Numbered from the stretch's first letter, positions 1 to 6,381 are shown. The stretch: 8,827 nt of DNA from Lachnospiraceae bacterium (GCA_020860745.1 JAJBTR010000057.1:1-8827), one strand, 5' to 3'. The notes: generated by a model from the sequence alone, not told the origin. Made by a program: numbers and translations.

Positions 1-55
1 TCAAATATCCACGACCCGAAACAAACTCTCCTCTCCGCAACATATAGTCACAGAT

Positions 56-84
56 GTCATATTCCGAATACATGCCCTTGTCAA
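56..84 (-). promoter_or_regulatory. Possible leftward promoter at the window edge
   Basis: On the minus strand a perfect TTGACA (84-79) is followed after 17 bases by TATGAC (61-56), a good sigma-A type arrangement pointing out of the window to the left. A purine-rich, ribosome-binding-site-like stretch lies further along on that strand at 36-26. No start codon with a continuing frame and good spacing is visible before base 1, so a divergent gene would begin at or beyond the left edge. The -10 box matches only four of six consensus bases. Confidence 0.4.
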
Positions 85-118
85 AAGGTAACAAATCGGG
101 CGCCGCAGAATGATCTTA

Positions 119-143
119 TGCCATATGAAATTTTCTCATGGCA
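119..143. repeat. 25-base imperfect palindrome upstream of the beta-helix gene
   Basis: The outer arms TGCCAT (119-124) and ATGGCA (138-143) are exact inverted copies. Inner GAAA/TTTC segments also mirror each other around base 131, with two mismatched bases on each side. The length and symmetry fit a dimeric regulator's binding site, but no regulator can be named. It sits about 110 bases upstream of the -10 box of the beta-helix gene and about 35 bases upstream of the leftward promoter. Confidence 0.45.
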
Positions 144-161
144 CCTTACCATAAGAGAATC

Positions 162-199
162 TTTTCCGGAAAACAAATCCCCCTTCCTCATAGGGATTT
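162..199. repeat. Two adjacent dyads: a 12-base palindrome and a 7-base-arm inverted repeat
   Basis: TTTTCCGGAAAA at 162-173 is a perfect palindrome. Directly after it AAATCCC (175-181) and GGGATTT (193-199) form an inverted repeat around an 11-base centre. Both lie upstream of the beta-helix promoter, outside its likely transcript, so they would act as DNA sites rather than RNA hairpins for that gene. Their function is not known; chance occurrence in AT-rich DNA is possible for the shorter one. Confidence 0.4.
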
Positions 200-223
200 A
201 TAAGAAAACGTCCGTTCATTCAC

Positions 224-262
224 AAAAAATCGCATTTTTCCCTTTTTTATTTGCGCTATAAT
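224..262 (+). promoter_or_regulatory. Promoter of the beta-helix gene
   Basis: A perfect TATAAT lies at 257-262, 32 bases ahead of the ATG at 295, putting transcription start near 268-270. No good -35 hexamer is present at the usual distance. The region 224-248 instead carries an A-tract and two T-tracts spaced roughly one helical turn apart, as in UP-element-like or curved promoters. The very biased codons of the gene downstream suggest high expression, so the weak -35 may be compensated by this tract or by an activator. Confidence 0.6.
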
Positions 263-294
263 ATAGAAAACAAAGAGAAAGGGGTAATCATACA

Positions 295-2538
295 ATGAAA
301 GCTTTAGAAATTATCCGTACTGAGGTAGCAAATAACTACACCTCCACTGCCATTGCCTCTATGGTAATCGGCGCCACCTACAAAGTGGACGGTGAGGAGC
401 AGACGATTTCCGCCGCTGAGGGACAGACGCTGGTTCTGGTTGTGGACGGCGTGCAGGAGAACCTGGTGCCGGGCGCTTCCTACGAAGGCAAAGAGGGGTT
501 TGAGATCGTGACAATAGGCATCTACAAGGCAGGCGGTCCGAGCGCGGCTCCCTGGTCCGGCGCGAAAGAGGAGGAGAAGGTAAGCTACTACTTCCGCCAG
601 GCTCTGCTGGTAAAAGACGGAAAAATTGTGGACGACTGCTCCATCCCGCAGCTGATTCACGGCGGCTCTTTTGACGCGGCAAAGGCAGACGGCGTCACAC
701 TGACCTCCAACGCACCTCATTTCAACGGCATCATCCTGGATGAGGGCACAAAGTATGAAATTAAGAATTCTAAGTTCTACGCAAAGGGCGACGGCAGCGA
801 CGACCTCTCCGGCTGGGCAGCTGTCATTATGGCGGACAACAAAGCCAATGTAGATATCACCGATTCTTATATTGAGACCGAAGGCTGCATCCGCTGCGGA
901 CTGTATGCGGACAATACCGCTGTGGTAACGGTAAAGGATTCCGTCCTCTATTCTCAGGAGACCCCGGATACTTACGATGAGTTCCACGGTCTGGTACCGG
1001 CTATGATGAAGCGTGTTCCTTTCGCACTCGGCATGGAAGGCACCGTACGGACACTGAATGTCATGGCAGACGGCCAGGGCATCTTCAAAGACAGCATCGT
1101 GGTTTCCACCGGCTGGGGCGCACTCTCCTGCGATTCCGGTACCGCTTATGATATCTGCGGCACCTACTGCCTGGACTGTGACGGCGTTCTCTCCGGCATC
1201 GGCACACTGGAAGTCGCGCAGGAAGGCAAAGAGTACACGACTGTGAAAGAAGTAAACGGCGTGAAATACGGCTTTACCGTGGGCGGTTCCGGTTATGTCA
1301 CCTATGCAGATTCCGGCGTACATAACAGATATAAAAATGTAGAGTTCTACTCTCCCGATTACATCCAGATCATGGGTTCCGGCCGCAGCGGTTCCGAGTA
1401 CATCGATTCTTACCTGTATGCAGAGCACAACGCTTTCATGACCCAGCAGTCGGCAGGCGGCACCTATGAGCTGACCAACACAAAGGTAGACACTGTGGAC
1501 GCTCTGCTCCAGATCAAATCCGGCGCGGCAAACACCGGTTTCTCCAACATCATTGTGGACAACTGCGAGATTAACTTCTCCGGCACCTCCACCCGTTCCA
1601 AAGACGGCATCCTGGTAGAGCTGGTTGAGTCTGACGACGCGGGCAACCCAGGTATCACCACTTACACCATTAACGATCACGCAGAGGAAGTGGAGGCTAC
1701 CTTAAGCTCTGTAACCGAGTGCTACGCGACACTGAAAAACGGCGAGTATAGCGGCGACATCTACAACTGCATTTACAACTACCGCCAGGAGCTGAATGTT
1801 GCCGTGGAGAACGCGGTTCTGACCGGCGCCATCTCCTCCTCCACAGCAATCCATGTGGATCTGGAAGGCAATGTCGTTCCGAATGGCACTGTTCTGAACG
1901 CATTCCTCGGCTCCAAAGAGTATGACCATGTGAGATACAACGCTGAGCAGGGCGGCCAGGACGGCGATTGCCTGATTATCGGACGTTACTGCCACACCGC
2001 AGCTCCGATGCTGAACAACCCGATCAACGTCACCTTAAAGGATGCGAAATGGAATGCGACCGGCGATGGCTATCTCCAGAATCTGACCATCAATGCCATG
2101 AGCGATATCACCGCCGATTCCGCAGTTACCATCACCGTCAAGAGCCTGACTGTCGGCGGCAAGGCGTATGAGGACGGCTCCTACACCGAAGGCAATGTCA
2201 CCATCGTTGTGGACTCAACCGCAATTGAAGTGGTTGATAACGGTATCTGCGACGCGGGTCAGACCTACGGCAACGTAGCTTACACGTTCTATGGCCAGAT
2301 GGAGGACGGCACCCTGAACTCCAAAGCATTCGAAGTGAAGCGTCAGAATTACATTGACGGCAAGCTGTACTACAGCATTATCCCGGCGGAAGGATGCAGC
2401 ATCGTATCCACCTCCTCCGAAGGCGGCGAGATTTCGAAGAATACTGCAGGCGGCGAGCTGGCTATCTACGAGAACGTGATCGCACCGGCTGACGGCGCGA
2501 CAGCAATGTCTGTGACAGCAATCGTAAAAGGCTGCTAA
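295..2538 (+). CDS. Leaderless right-handed beta-helix repeat protein, function unknown
   Basis: The protein has 747 residues, preceded by AAAGGGG (278-284) ten bases before the ATG. The N-terminus is polar and shows no signal peptide, lipobox, membrane segment or C-terminal LPxTG, so it is predicted to stay in the cytoplasm unless exported by another route. Residues about 20-80 look like a small beta domain. From about 130 to 430 short turn motifs recur (NSKF 158, DSYI 190, DSVL 215, DSIV 266, DSYL 371, NTKV 395, NCEI 423) between alternating hydrophobic strands, the pattern of a pectate-lyase-type beta-helix. The region after 570 is again strand-rich. The protein is rich in Asp, Glu, Gly and Thr and holds over a dozen scattered cysteines, ending in Cys. 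I see no polysaccharide-lyase or hydrolase active site that I can name. It is monocistronic, with its own promoter and terminator. The gene call is secure; the fold is inferred; the role is unknown. Confidence 0.9.
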   Translation: MKALEIIRTEVANNYTSTAIASMVIGATYKVDGEEQTISAAEGQTLVLVVDGVQENLVPGASYEGKEGFEIVTIGIYKAGGPSAAPWSGAKEEEKVSYYFRQALLVKDGKIVDDCSIPQLIHGGSFDAAKADGVTLTSNAPHFNGIILDEGTKYEIKNSKFYAKGDGSDDLSGWAAVIMADNKANVDITDSYIETEGCIRCGLYADNTAVVTVKDSVLYSQETPDTYDEFHGLVPAMMKRVPFALGMEGTVRTLNVMADGQGIFKDSIVVSTGWGALSCDSGTAYDICGTYCLDCDGVLSGIGTLEVAQEGKEYTTVKEVNGVKYGFTVGGSGYVTYADSGVHNRYKNVEFYSPDYIQIMGSGRSGSEYIDSYLYAEHNAFMTQQSAGGTYELTNTKVDTVDALLQIKSGAANTGFSNIIVDNCEINFSGTSTRSKDGILVELVESDDAGNPGITTYTINDHAEEVEATLSSVTECYATLKNGEYSGDIYNCIYNYRQELNVAVENAVLTGAISSSTAIHVDLEGNVVPNGTVLNAFLGSKEYDHVRYNAEQGGQDGDCLIIGRYCHTAAPMLNNPINVTLKDAKWNATGDGYLQNLTINAMSDITADSAVTITVKSLTVGGKAYEDGSYTEGNVTIVVDSTAIEVVDNGICDAGQTYGNVAYTFYGQMEDGTLNSKAFEVKRQNYIDGKLYYSIIPAEGCSIVSTSSEGGEISKNTAGGELAIYENVIAPADGATAMSVTAIVKGC

Positions 2539-2575
2539 AAACCACAGCAATAATTTAGAAAAATTCTAATCCAGG

Positions 2576-2622
2576 AAAGGCGGAAAAGAATCCCCCAAAG
2601 GGTGACTTTTCCGTCTTTCTTT
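2576..2622 (+). terminator. Intrinsic terminator of the beta-helix gene
   Basis: A 13-base stem (2576-2588 with 2606-2618), complementary except for one G-T pair, encloses a 17-base loop and runs into a T-rich tail. It starts 38 bases after the stop codon of the beta-helix gene, the usual place for a rho-independent terminator. Confidence 0.85.
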
Positions 2623-2630
2623 GTTATAAT
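2622..2630 (+). promoter_or_regulatory. Extended -10 promoter of the Uma2-family pseudogene
   Basis: TGT followed directly by TATAAT (2625-2630) is a textbook extended -10 element and overlaps the end of the preceding terminator. No convincing -35 box is visible. It would start transcription near 2637, about 23 bases ahead of the GTG at 2660, which itself has an AGGGG ribosome binding site (2648-2652). Confidence 0.6.
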
Positions 2631-2659
2631 ATAAAAAATGCCCGGATAGGGGTATCACA

Positions 2660-3205
2660 GTGCCTCTGCCAAATGAAAAATAGTACACAGGCGCAGACAT
2701 GTACCAACTCCCGGAGGGGAACTGAGCGGAACTGATCGACGGGCAGATTTTTTATATGGCGCCGCCCGGAAGAAAACATCAGGAGGTACTCTCTTTCCTC
2801 CACCTGGCTATCGGCAATTATATCACCACAAACAGCGGCGATTGCAAAGTTTACCCCGCACCCTTTGCTGTTTTTCTTTTTACTGATAATTCCAAATACC
2901 TGGAGCCCGATCTCTCTGTCATCTGTGATAGAAGTAAGCTGGACGACCGCGGATGCAACGGCGCTCCGGACTGGATCATAGAGATTGTCTCTCCGGGGAG
3001 CAAATCAATGGATTACTACACAAAGCTGGCTCTCTACCGCGAGGCAGGCGTGCGGGAATACTGGATTGTGGATCCGCTTCGCTCCATCGTACTCACATAC
3101 GACATGGAGCATAAAGAGGGACCTGTCATTTACTCTTTCCAGAATGTTATTCCGGTCAGAATTTACCCTGGTTTTGCTATTGATTTCAGTCAACTGATGT
3201 TCTAA
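2660..3205 (+). pseudogene. Uma2/DUF820 family nuclease-fold protein interrupted by two stop codons
   Basis: The full frame starts at a GTG (2660) with a well-placed AGGGG seven bases upstream and would encode 181 residues, the normal family length. Codon 8 is TAG (2681-2683) and codon 22 is TGA (2723-2725). The sequence around them is plainly the family N-terminus: LPEG, then the TGA where Arg is usual, then AELIDGQ. The rest is intact: EPD (82-84), EIVSP (108-112), then Lys122 in the helix leading to REYW. These are the expected Asp, Glu and Lys of the PD-(D/E)xK fold. The stretch that remains open from ATG 2756 gives 149 residues, but lacks the conserved AELIDG segment and has no ribosome binding site. 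Family members are widely called Uma2 endonucleases, with poorly known roles. CGA to TGA would explain codon 22 by one transition, and CAG to TAG could explain codon 8. Suppression or a sequence error cannot be excluded. Confidence 0.85.
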
Positions 3206-3256
3206 ACCATTCACGTCCTGATAACGACACTGCCCTGCGCGGTATCTATTGCACAG

Positions 3257-4489
3257 ATGAGGCAAAACAACATCATAAGTATAATTAATAAGAATATGGG
3301 AAGAAATAAAAGCTACGACATCGGCATCCCGTTCCGCAATGCCGGAACGGGACCGCAATTTGAAAATGAAGATCTTCAGCAAATGTTAGAAGCACAATGT
3401 ACGGACTGCACCGGATGCTTTTTCGCCGGAATTTACATCGGCATCCGGGCGGATCTGGCGGAGGAGATCAAATGGTCCTCCTACCAGCAATATGTATTCT
3501 TATGTGCCTCCATCCACCAGGAGATTGCTGATTTATTTCAGGAACAACAGATTGGATTTGAAATCTTCCGCGGAATCGACAACTCCCGTTTCCTGGGTAT
3601 CTTTCCTCTGAAAAAGGAGCATGATTTTGTCGACTTCTATCTTCGCCCGATTCTGAAAACAGCAGAAGAGTTGTTCGGTCTGCCTCTCTGTATCGGCGTA
3701 GGCCTTTCGGCAGAAGATACCAATCAGCTGAAGAACACTTACACATCCGCCCAGTATGCCTTTGAGCTCTACTACTTTGAGCAGAATCAGATCATAGAAT
3801 TCCAGAATATTCACCGGGACTTTACCGTTGCTCCGGAAAGTTATTACGACCTGCTGGAAGAGATTTTCCGCGCCATCCTTGCAAAGGATGAGCATGTTCT
3901 GGATAAGATTGTCAGCGGCGTGGAGCTGATCGGCGCCATCCACTACGGAAACTGGCGCGCCGTCGCCATGCGCACCATGGATTATGCCGGCGTCCTGGTC
4001 TCCCGCCTCTACCGCTATCACCTGCTGGACGGCGATTTCTTCCGCATGCAGGATGAGCTCCAGGAAAAAGTATTTCATGAAATGACGTTTGACGGTCTCA
4101 AGCGGTGCATCCGGGAACATTTTGCGGAATTGCTGAAGGAAGCCTACCGGACAGACCGCCTTACCGGCAAGGCGATTGTGGAAAAAATCAAGCTGTACAT
4201 GCAGGAAAATTACATGGAGAACCTCTCCATCAAAGAGCTCTCCGACATCGCCTGTGTCAGCACCAATTATTTCAGCCACATGTTCAAGAGGGAAACCGGG
4301 AAAAATTATAAAGCCTACCTGACAGAGATACGCATGAAAAAAGCCCAGGAGCTGCTGCTGGAAACCGATTTTATGATCTATGAGATCAGTGAAATGGTTG
4401 GCTACAACAACACCCGGACTTTTACAGATGCATTCAAACAGACTTATGAGATCAGCCCCGCTGATTTCCGGAGGAAATACAGGAAGTGA
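3257..4489 (+). CDS. AraC-family regulator with degenerate GGDEF-like sensor region, no receiver domain
   Basis: The protein has 410 residues. Residues about 310-408 are a two-helix-turn-helix AraC/XylS DNA-binding domain: first helix pair about 324-345 (LSIKELSDIACVS), second about 373-396 (YEISEMVGYNNTRTF), then the classic SPADFRR near the end. Residues about 50-185 resemble the catalytically dead GGDEF-like region found between the receiver and DNA-binding domains of YesN-type response regulators (IGVGLS 146-151 and the following helix). No CheY-like receiver precedes it and no room exists upstream, so phosphorylation control is not expected and the ligand is unknown. The start is uncertain: ATG 3257 has no clear ribosome binding site, ATG 3296 (Met14) lies 11 bases after a TATAAT (3280-3285), and Met43 (3383) also lacks a good site. 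It is probably a DNA-binding transcription factor. The target is unknown; the beta-helix or reductase genes are candidates by proximity only. Confidence 0.85.
   Translation: MRQNNIISIINKNMGRNKSYDIGIPFRNAGTGPQFENEDLQQMLEAQCTDCTGCFFAGIYIGIRADLAEEIKWSSYQQYVFLCASIHQEIADLFQEQQIGFEIFRGIDNSRFLGIFPLKKEHDFVDFYLRPILKTAEELFGLPLCIGVGLSAEDTNQLKNTYTSAQYAFELYYFEQNQIIEFQNIHRDFTVAPESYYDLLEEIFRAILAKDEHVLDKIVSGVELIGAIHYGNWRAVAMRTMDYAGVLVSRLYRYHLLDGDFFRMQDELQEKVFHEMTFDGLKRCIREHFAELLKEAYRTDRLTGKAIVEKIKLYMQENYMENLSIKELSDIACVSTNYFSHMFKRETGKNYKAYLTEIRMKKAQELLLETDFMIYEISEMVGYNNTRTFTDAFKQTYEISPADFRRKYRK
3327..3352 (+). repeat. Perfect 10-base-arm hairpin in the 5' part of the regulator gene
   Basis: TCCCGTTCCG (3327-3336) and CGGAACGGGA (3343-3352) are exact inverted copies separated by six bases. 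Such a stable GC-rich hairpin is unusual 70 bases inside a coding frame and may mean that translation really starts downstream, or that it modulates translation of the regulator. No T-run follows, so it is not an intrinsic terminator. Confidence 0.6.
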
Positions 4490-4512
4490 TTCTGACACGA
4501 TCCATCCGGCCG

Positions 4513-5493
4513 TTAACGATCTCCGATCAGCTGTGTTTCCACATTCTCAAACCCAAGCCGCGCGATAGTGTCCGCAAACCTCTCTCCTGCAATCCCCTGC
4601 TCTTGAAACAGCAGAAGCGCACGCTCCACGGTGTCAAGCACTTCCTCTTTATCCGTAAAAATCTTGTTCAGATAATGTCCCTGCGCCACTTTTTTGCCCC
4701 AGCGTCCGCCGATGCAGATGCGGTAACCGTTCACATAATTCTCTACCGCTCCGAAGGGACATTTGCCGACACAGCGGCCGCAGTGGTTGCAGGCTGTCTC
4801 GTCAATAACAATCTTTCCATCCATATCTGCGTTCACTTTGGATACGTCACTCTGAGTGCAACCAGCTTCACCAGTGACTGGCTTCTCCCTCAACAGCTTC
4901 GCTGCCCCGATCGGACAATTCTTCTCAATCTGACAGACTTTGCACCCCCTGCACTTCTCCAGGTCAACCTGCGGAACCCGCTGCCCGATAATACCCACAT
5001 CGTTCAAATCCGGTTTCAGGCAGTTATTCGGACATCCGCCTACCGCAATTTTAAACTTGTGCGGCAACTTCACCTGTCCGTATCCGTGATAGAATTTCTC
5101 ATGAATCTCCTCGGAAAGAGCAAACGTATCAATCAACCCGTACTGGCAGGTCGTTCCCTTGCAGGACACCACCGGGCGAACCTTCGCACCGGTACCGCCG
5201 GTTTCCAGACCTGCCTCGGCGAGAAATGCCCGAAGCGTCTCAATCTGATCAAAGGGAACCCCCTGTATCTCCATCGTCAGCCGCGCCGTCATCGTCACCT
5301 CACCGCTGCCAAAGCGCTCCGCCGCCTCCGCAATCGTCCTTGCCTCCGCCGACGTCACTTTTCCGTTCCGCGTAATAACGCGGCAGTTAAACTTATCCGG
5401 CGTGCGTTTGTCCTTCAGAAAACCAAGGGCTTTCACGCGGGTTTCTTCCTCTTTTGAGACGGCTTTTGTCTCTGTATTCACATGTGTATCCAT
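4513..5493 (-). CDS. AsrC-like siroheme sulfite/nitrite reductase family protein with two extra 4Fe-4S clusters
   Basis: The protein has 326 residues from ATG 5493, chosen because AAGGAAAG lies just upstream; the frame stays open to a TTG at 5619, but that start has a weaker site. Residues about 33-105 form the ferredoxin-like half domain of nitrite/sulfite reductases. Cys111, Cys116 (in CKGTTC), Cys154 and Cys158 (in GGCPNNC) are the expected ligands of the siroheme-coupled 4Fe-4S cluster. An inserted ferredoxin domain carries CxxCxxCx5CP (181-194) and CxxCxxCxxxCP (235-246). The C-terminal part (about 257-315, GGRWGKK, GERFADT) closes the reductase fold. It should be a cytoplasmic electron-transfer enzyme reducing sulfite, nitrite or a similar oxyanion. 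It matches subunit C of anaerobic sulfite reductase in domain order, but no asrA or asrB partner lies beside it, so substrate and electron donor are open. The 3' end faces the AraC-type gene with a 23-base gap and no visible terminator. Confidence 0.9.
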   Translation of the reverse strand: MDTHVNTETKAVSKEEETRVKALGFLKDKRTPDKFNCRVITRNGKVTSAEARTIAEAAERFGSGEVTMTARLTMEIQGVPFDQIETLRAFLAEAGLETGGTGAKVRPVVSCKGTTCQYGLIDTFALSEEIHEKFYHGYGQVKLPHKFKIAVGGCPNNCLKPDLNDVGIIGQRVPQVDLEKCRGCKVCQIEKNCPIGAAKLLREKPVTGEAGCTQSDVSKVNADMDGKIVIDETACNHCGRCVGKCPFGAVENYVNGYRICIGGRWGKKVAQGHYLNKIFTDKEEVLDTVERALLLFQEQGIAGERFADTIARLGFENVETQLIGDR

Positions 5494-5654
5494 ACTCTTT
5501 CCTTCCCAGCACTTCTCCGTGCTCATATCCATATCAACATTGCTACTGCAATTTTTAGACAGACCAGATCTCCAAAAGCCTGTAATTTTCCTGCTGAAAC
5601 GTTTTAACACCAGGTTCAAAACGCCTCGCCTTTCGTATCTTGCCTTTCTTATAT

Positions 5655-5684
5655 ATCATACATCATTTACCTCATATATTTCAA
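5655..5684 (-). promoter_or_regulatory. Promoter of the reductase gene
   Basis: On the minus strand TTGAAA (5684-5679) and TATGAT (5660-5655) are separated by 18 bases, matching the sigma-A consensus at five of six positions each. Transcription would start near 5648, giving a leader of roughly 155 bases before the ATG at 5493. Confidence 0.6.
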
Positions 5685-5698
5685 TATCGTTTTCCTAT

Positions 5699-5720
5699 TT
5701 TCATATATGATTATATGAAA
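5699..5720. promoter_or_regulatory. 22-base palindrome, likely operator or activator site for the reductase gene
   Basis: Arms TTTCATATA (5699-5707) and TATATGAAA (5712-5720) are perfect inverted copies around a 4-base centre. It ends 14 bases upstream of the -35 box of the reductase promoter, centred near -61, the classical position for an activator of the CRP/FNR class, although the arms are not an FNR consensus. The word TCATATAT recurs at 5672-5679, inside the promoter spacer and touching the -35 box, 29 bases away. The identity of the binding protein is unknown. Confidence 0.55.
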
Positions 5721-5814
5721 TATCTGTATTTCACTGGTAATGCTGATACGAGCCAACCTCCATCGCAAAAATGTCAATGTTTTAGTACATTATAATAACG
5801 TTTTTTCTTATGAC

Positions 5815-5853
5815 AGGAAAATGGCTCCCGCCTCACGGCAGAAGCCACTTCCT
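5815..5853 (-). terminator. Long hairpin downstream of the transporter remnant, possible terminator
   Basis: Bases 5815-5832 and 5837-5853 form a roughly 17-pair stem with one bulge and a few G-U pairs, closed by a 4-base loop. It lies 56 bases past the stop of the transporter remnant on the minus strand. In neither direction does a proper T-run follow, so it may be a non-canonical terminator, an RNA-stabilising hairpin or a protein site. Confidence 0.4.
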
Positions 5854-5908
5854 GTATAGGTGTATAAGGTTTTTGGTATGTAGCTGCCAGTTTTAATAAT
5901 AACACATC

Positions 5909-6313
5909 CTACTTTTCGCCGTACATACGGTCTGCCGCGTTGGCATCCTTCATCTTCAGCATCGGGAACAGTGCAACGATTCCGACAATGATAATGACAA
6001 CCAGAATGCCGTACGCCGTCTTCGCCTTGCCCATCGTAATCAACGCAGACATCATCAGAGATGCGAAGGAATACGGGATCAACGGCTTTTTCACGCCGTA
6101 TTTCATGAACAGGGAACCGTAGACGAACGTCAGCGGAATACAGATAAAGTTTCCGACCGTCAGCGGATACTGGATTGCGTTGGAGCTCCAGGAACTGAAA
6201 GCCGTGATGATGTTGATGTGGTCGCTCTGCAATCCGGAATACAGGAACATGAGAACAACGCCCAGTACACACAAAAGGATCGCATTTGCCAGGTATTTTT
6301 TGTTTCTAGCCAT
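5909..6313 (-). pseudogene. Internally deleted major facilitator (MFS) transporter, 134 residues
   Basis: The start ATG 6313 has a very good GGGAGGAG ribosome binding site. Four hydrophobic segments are seen, about 9-28, 46-70, 78-95 and 99-118. The first two, with the acidic/polar loop between them and the motif GSLFMKYGVKK at 66-76 (MFS motif A, GxLxxxxGxKK), are the N-terminus of an MFS transporter of the oxalate/formate antiporter type, normally 400-450 residues with 12 membrane segments. The last segment and its charged tail (KMKDANAADR, 120-129) look like the C-terminal end of such a protein. The simplest reading is an in-frame deletion of about 280 codons with the junction near residues 78-98. 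It could not transport by the normal mechanism. It could still be translated as a small membrane protein, and a genuinely short family is the alternative. No missing segment is found in neighbouring frames. Confidence 0.6.
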
Positions 6314-6381
6314 TTATGACTCCTCCCTTTCTCGAACCGCTTCTGCCAGAAAGCGAATTCACTTGTAATATGATACTTAGA

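Larger units (their letters stand above)
5494..5908. other. 415-base intergenic region upstream of the reductase gene
   Basis: No credible gene lies here. Reading along the minus strand it holds a long hairpin after the transporter remnant (5853-5815), a TTGACA (5779-5774) without a matching -10, a 22-base palindrome, the reductase promoter, and a leader of about 150 bases. The leader contains one small hairpin with arms ATTGC/GCAAT (5539-5552) and no riboswitch consensus that I recognise. Confidence 0.6.

Noticed and set aside
304..1680. Long minus-strand open frame (458 codons) opposite the beta-helix gene
   Set aside because: It is a mirror effect of the strong codon bias and glycine/threonine-rich sequence on the plus strand. 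Its protein has no recognisable domain, and the plus-strand gene has the promoter, ribosome binding site and terminator.
2660..2755. Recoding of TAG and TGA as amino acids genome-wide
   Set aside because: Neighbouring genes end with TAG (DUF6062, transporter remnant) and TGA (AraC-type, MATE), so both codons act as stops here; no hairpin or recoding signal is seen after either codon.
3533..4498. Minus-strand open frame opposite the AraC-type gene
   Set aside because: The plus strand encodes a clear AraC domain; the antisense product shows no motif and the frame starts inside the regulator.
4486..5457. Plus-strand open frame of 323 codons opposite the reductase gene
   Set aside because: The minus strand carries all cluster cysteines of a known family; the plus-strand product is low in structure and lacks a ribosome binding site.
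5494..5619. Longer reductase start at TTG 5619
   Set aside because: The extra 42 residues do not look like the family's N-terminus, and ATG 5493 has a much better ribosome binding site.
5494..5648. Riboswitch in the reductase leader
   Set aside because: The leader is long enough, but no SAM, cobalamin, FMN or other conserved core that I know can be read in it; only one small hairpin is evident.
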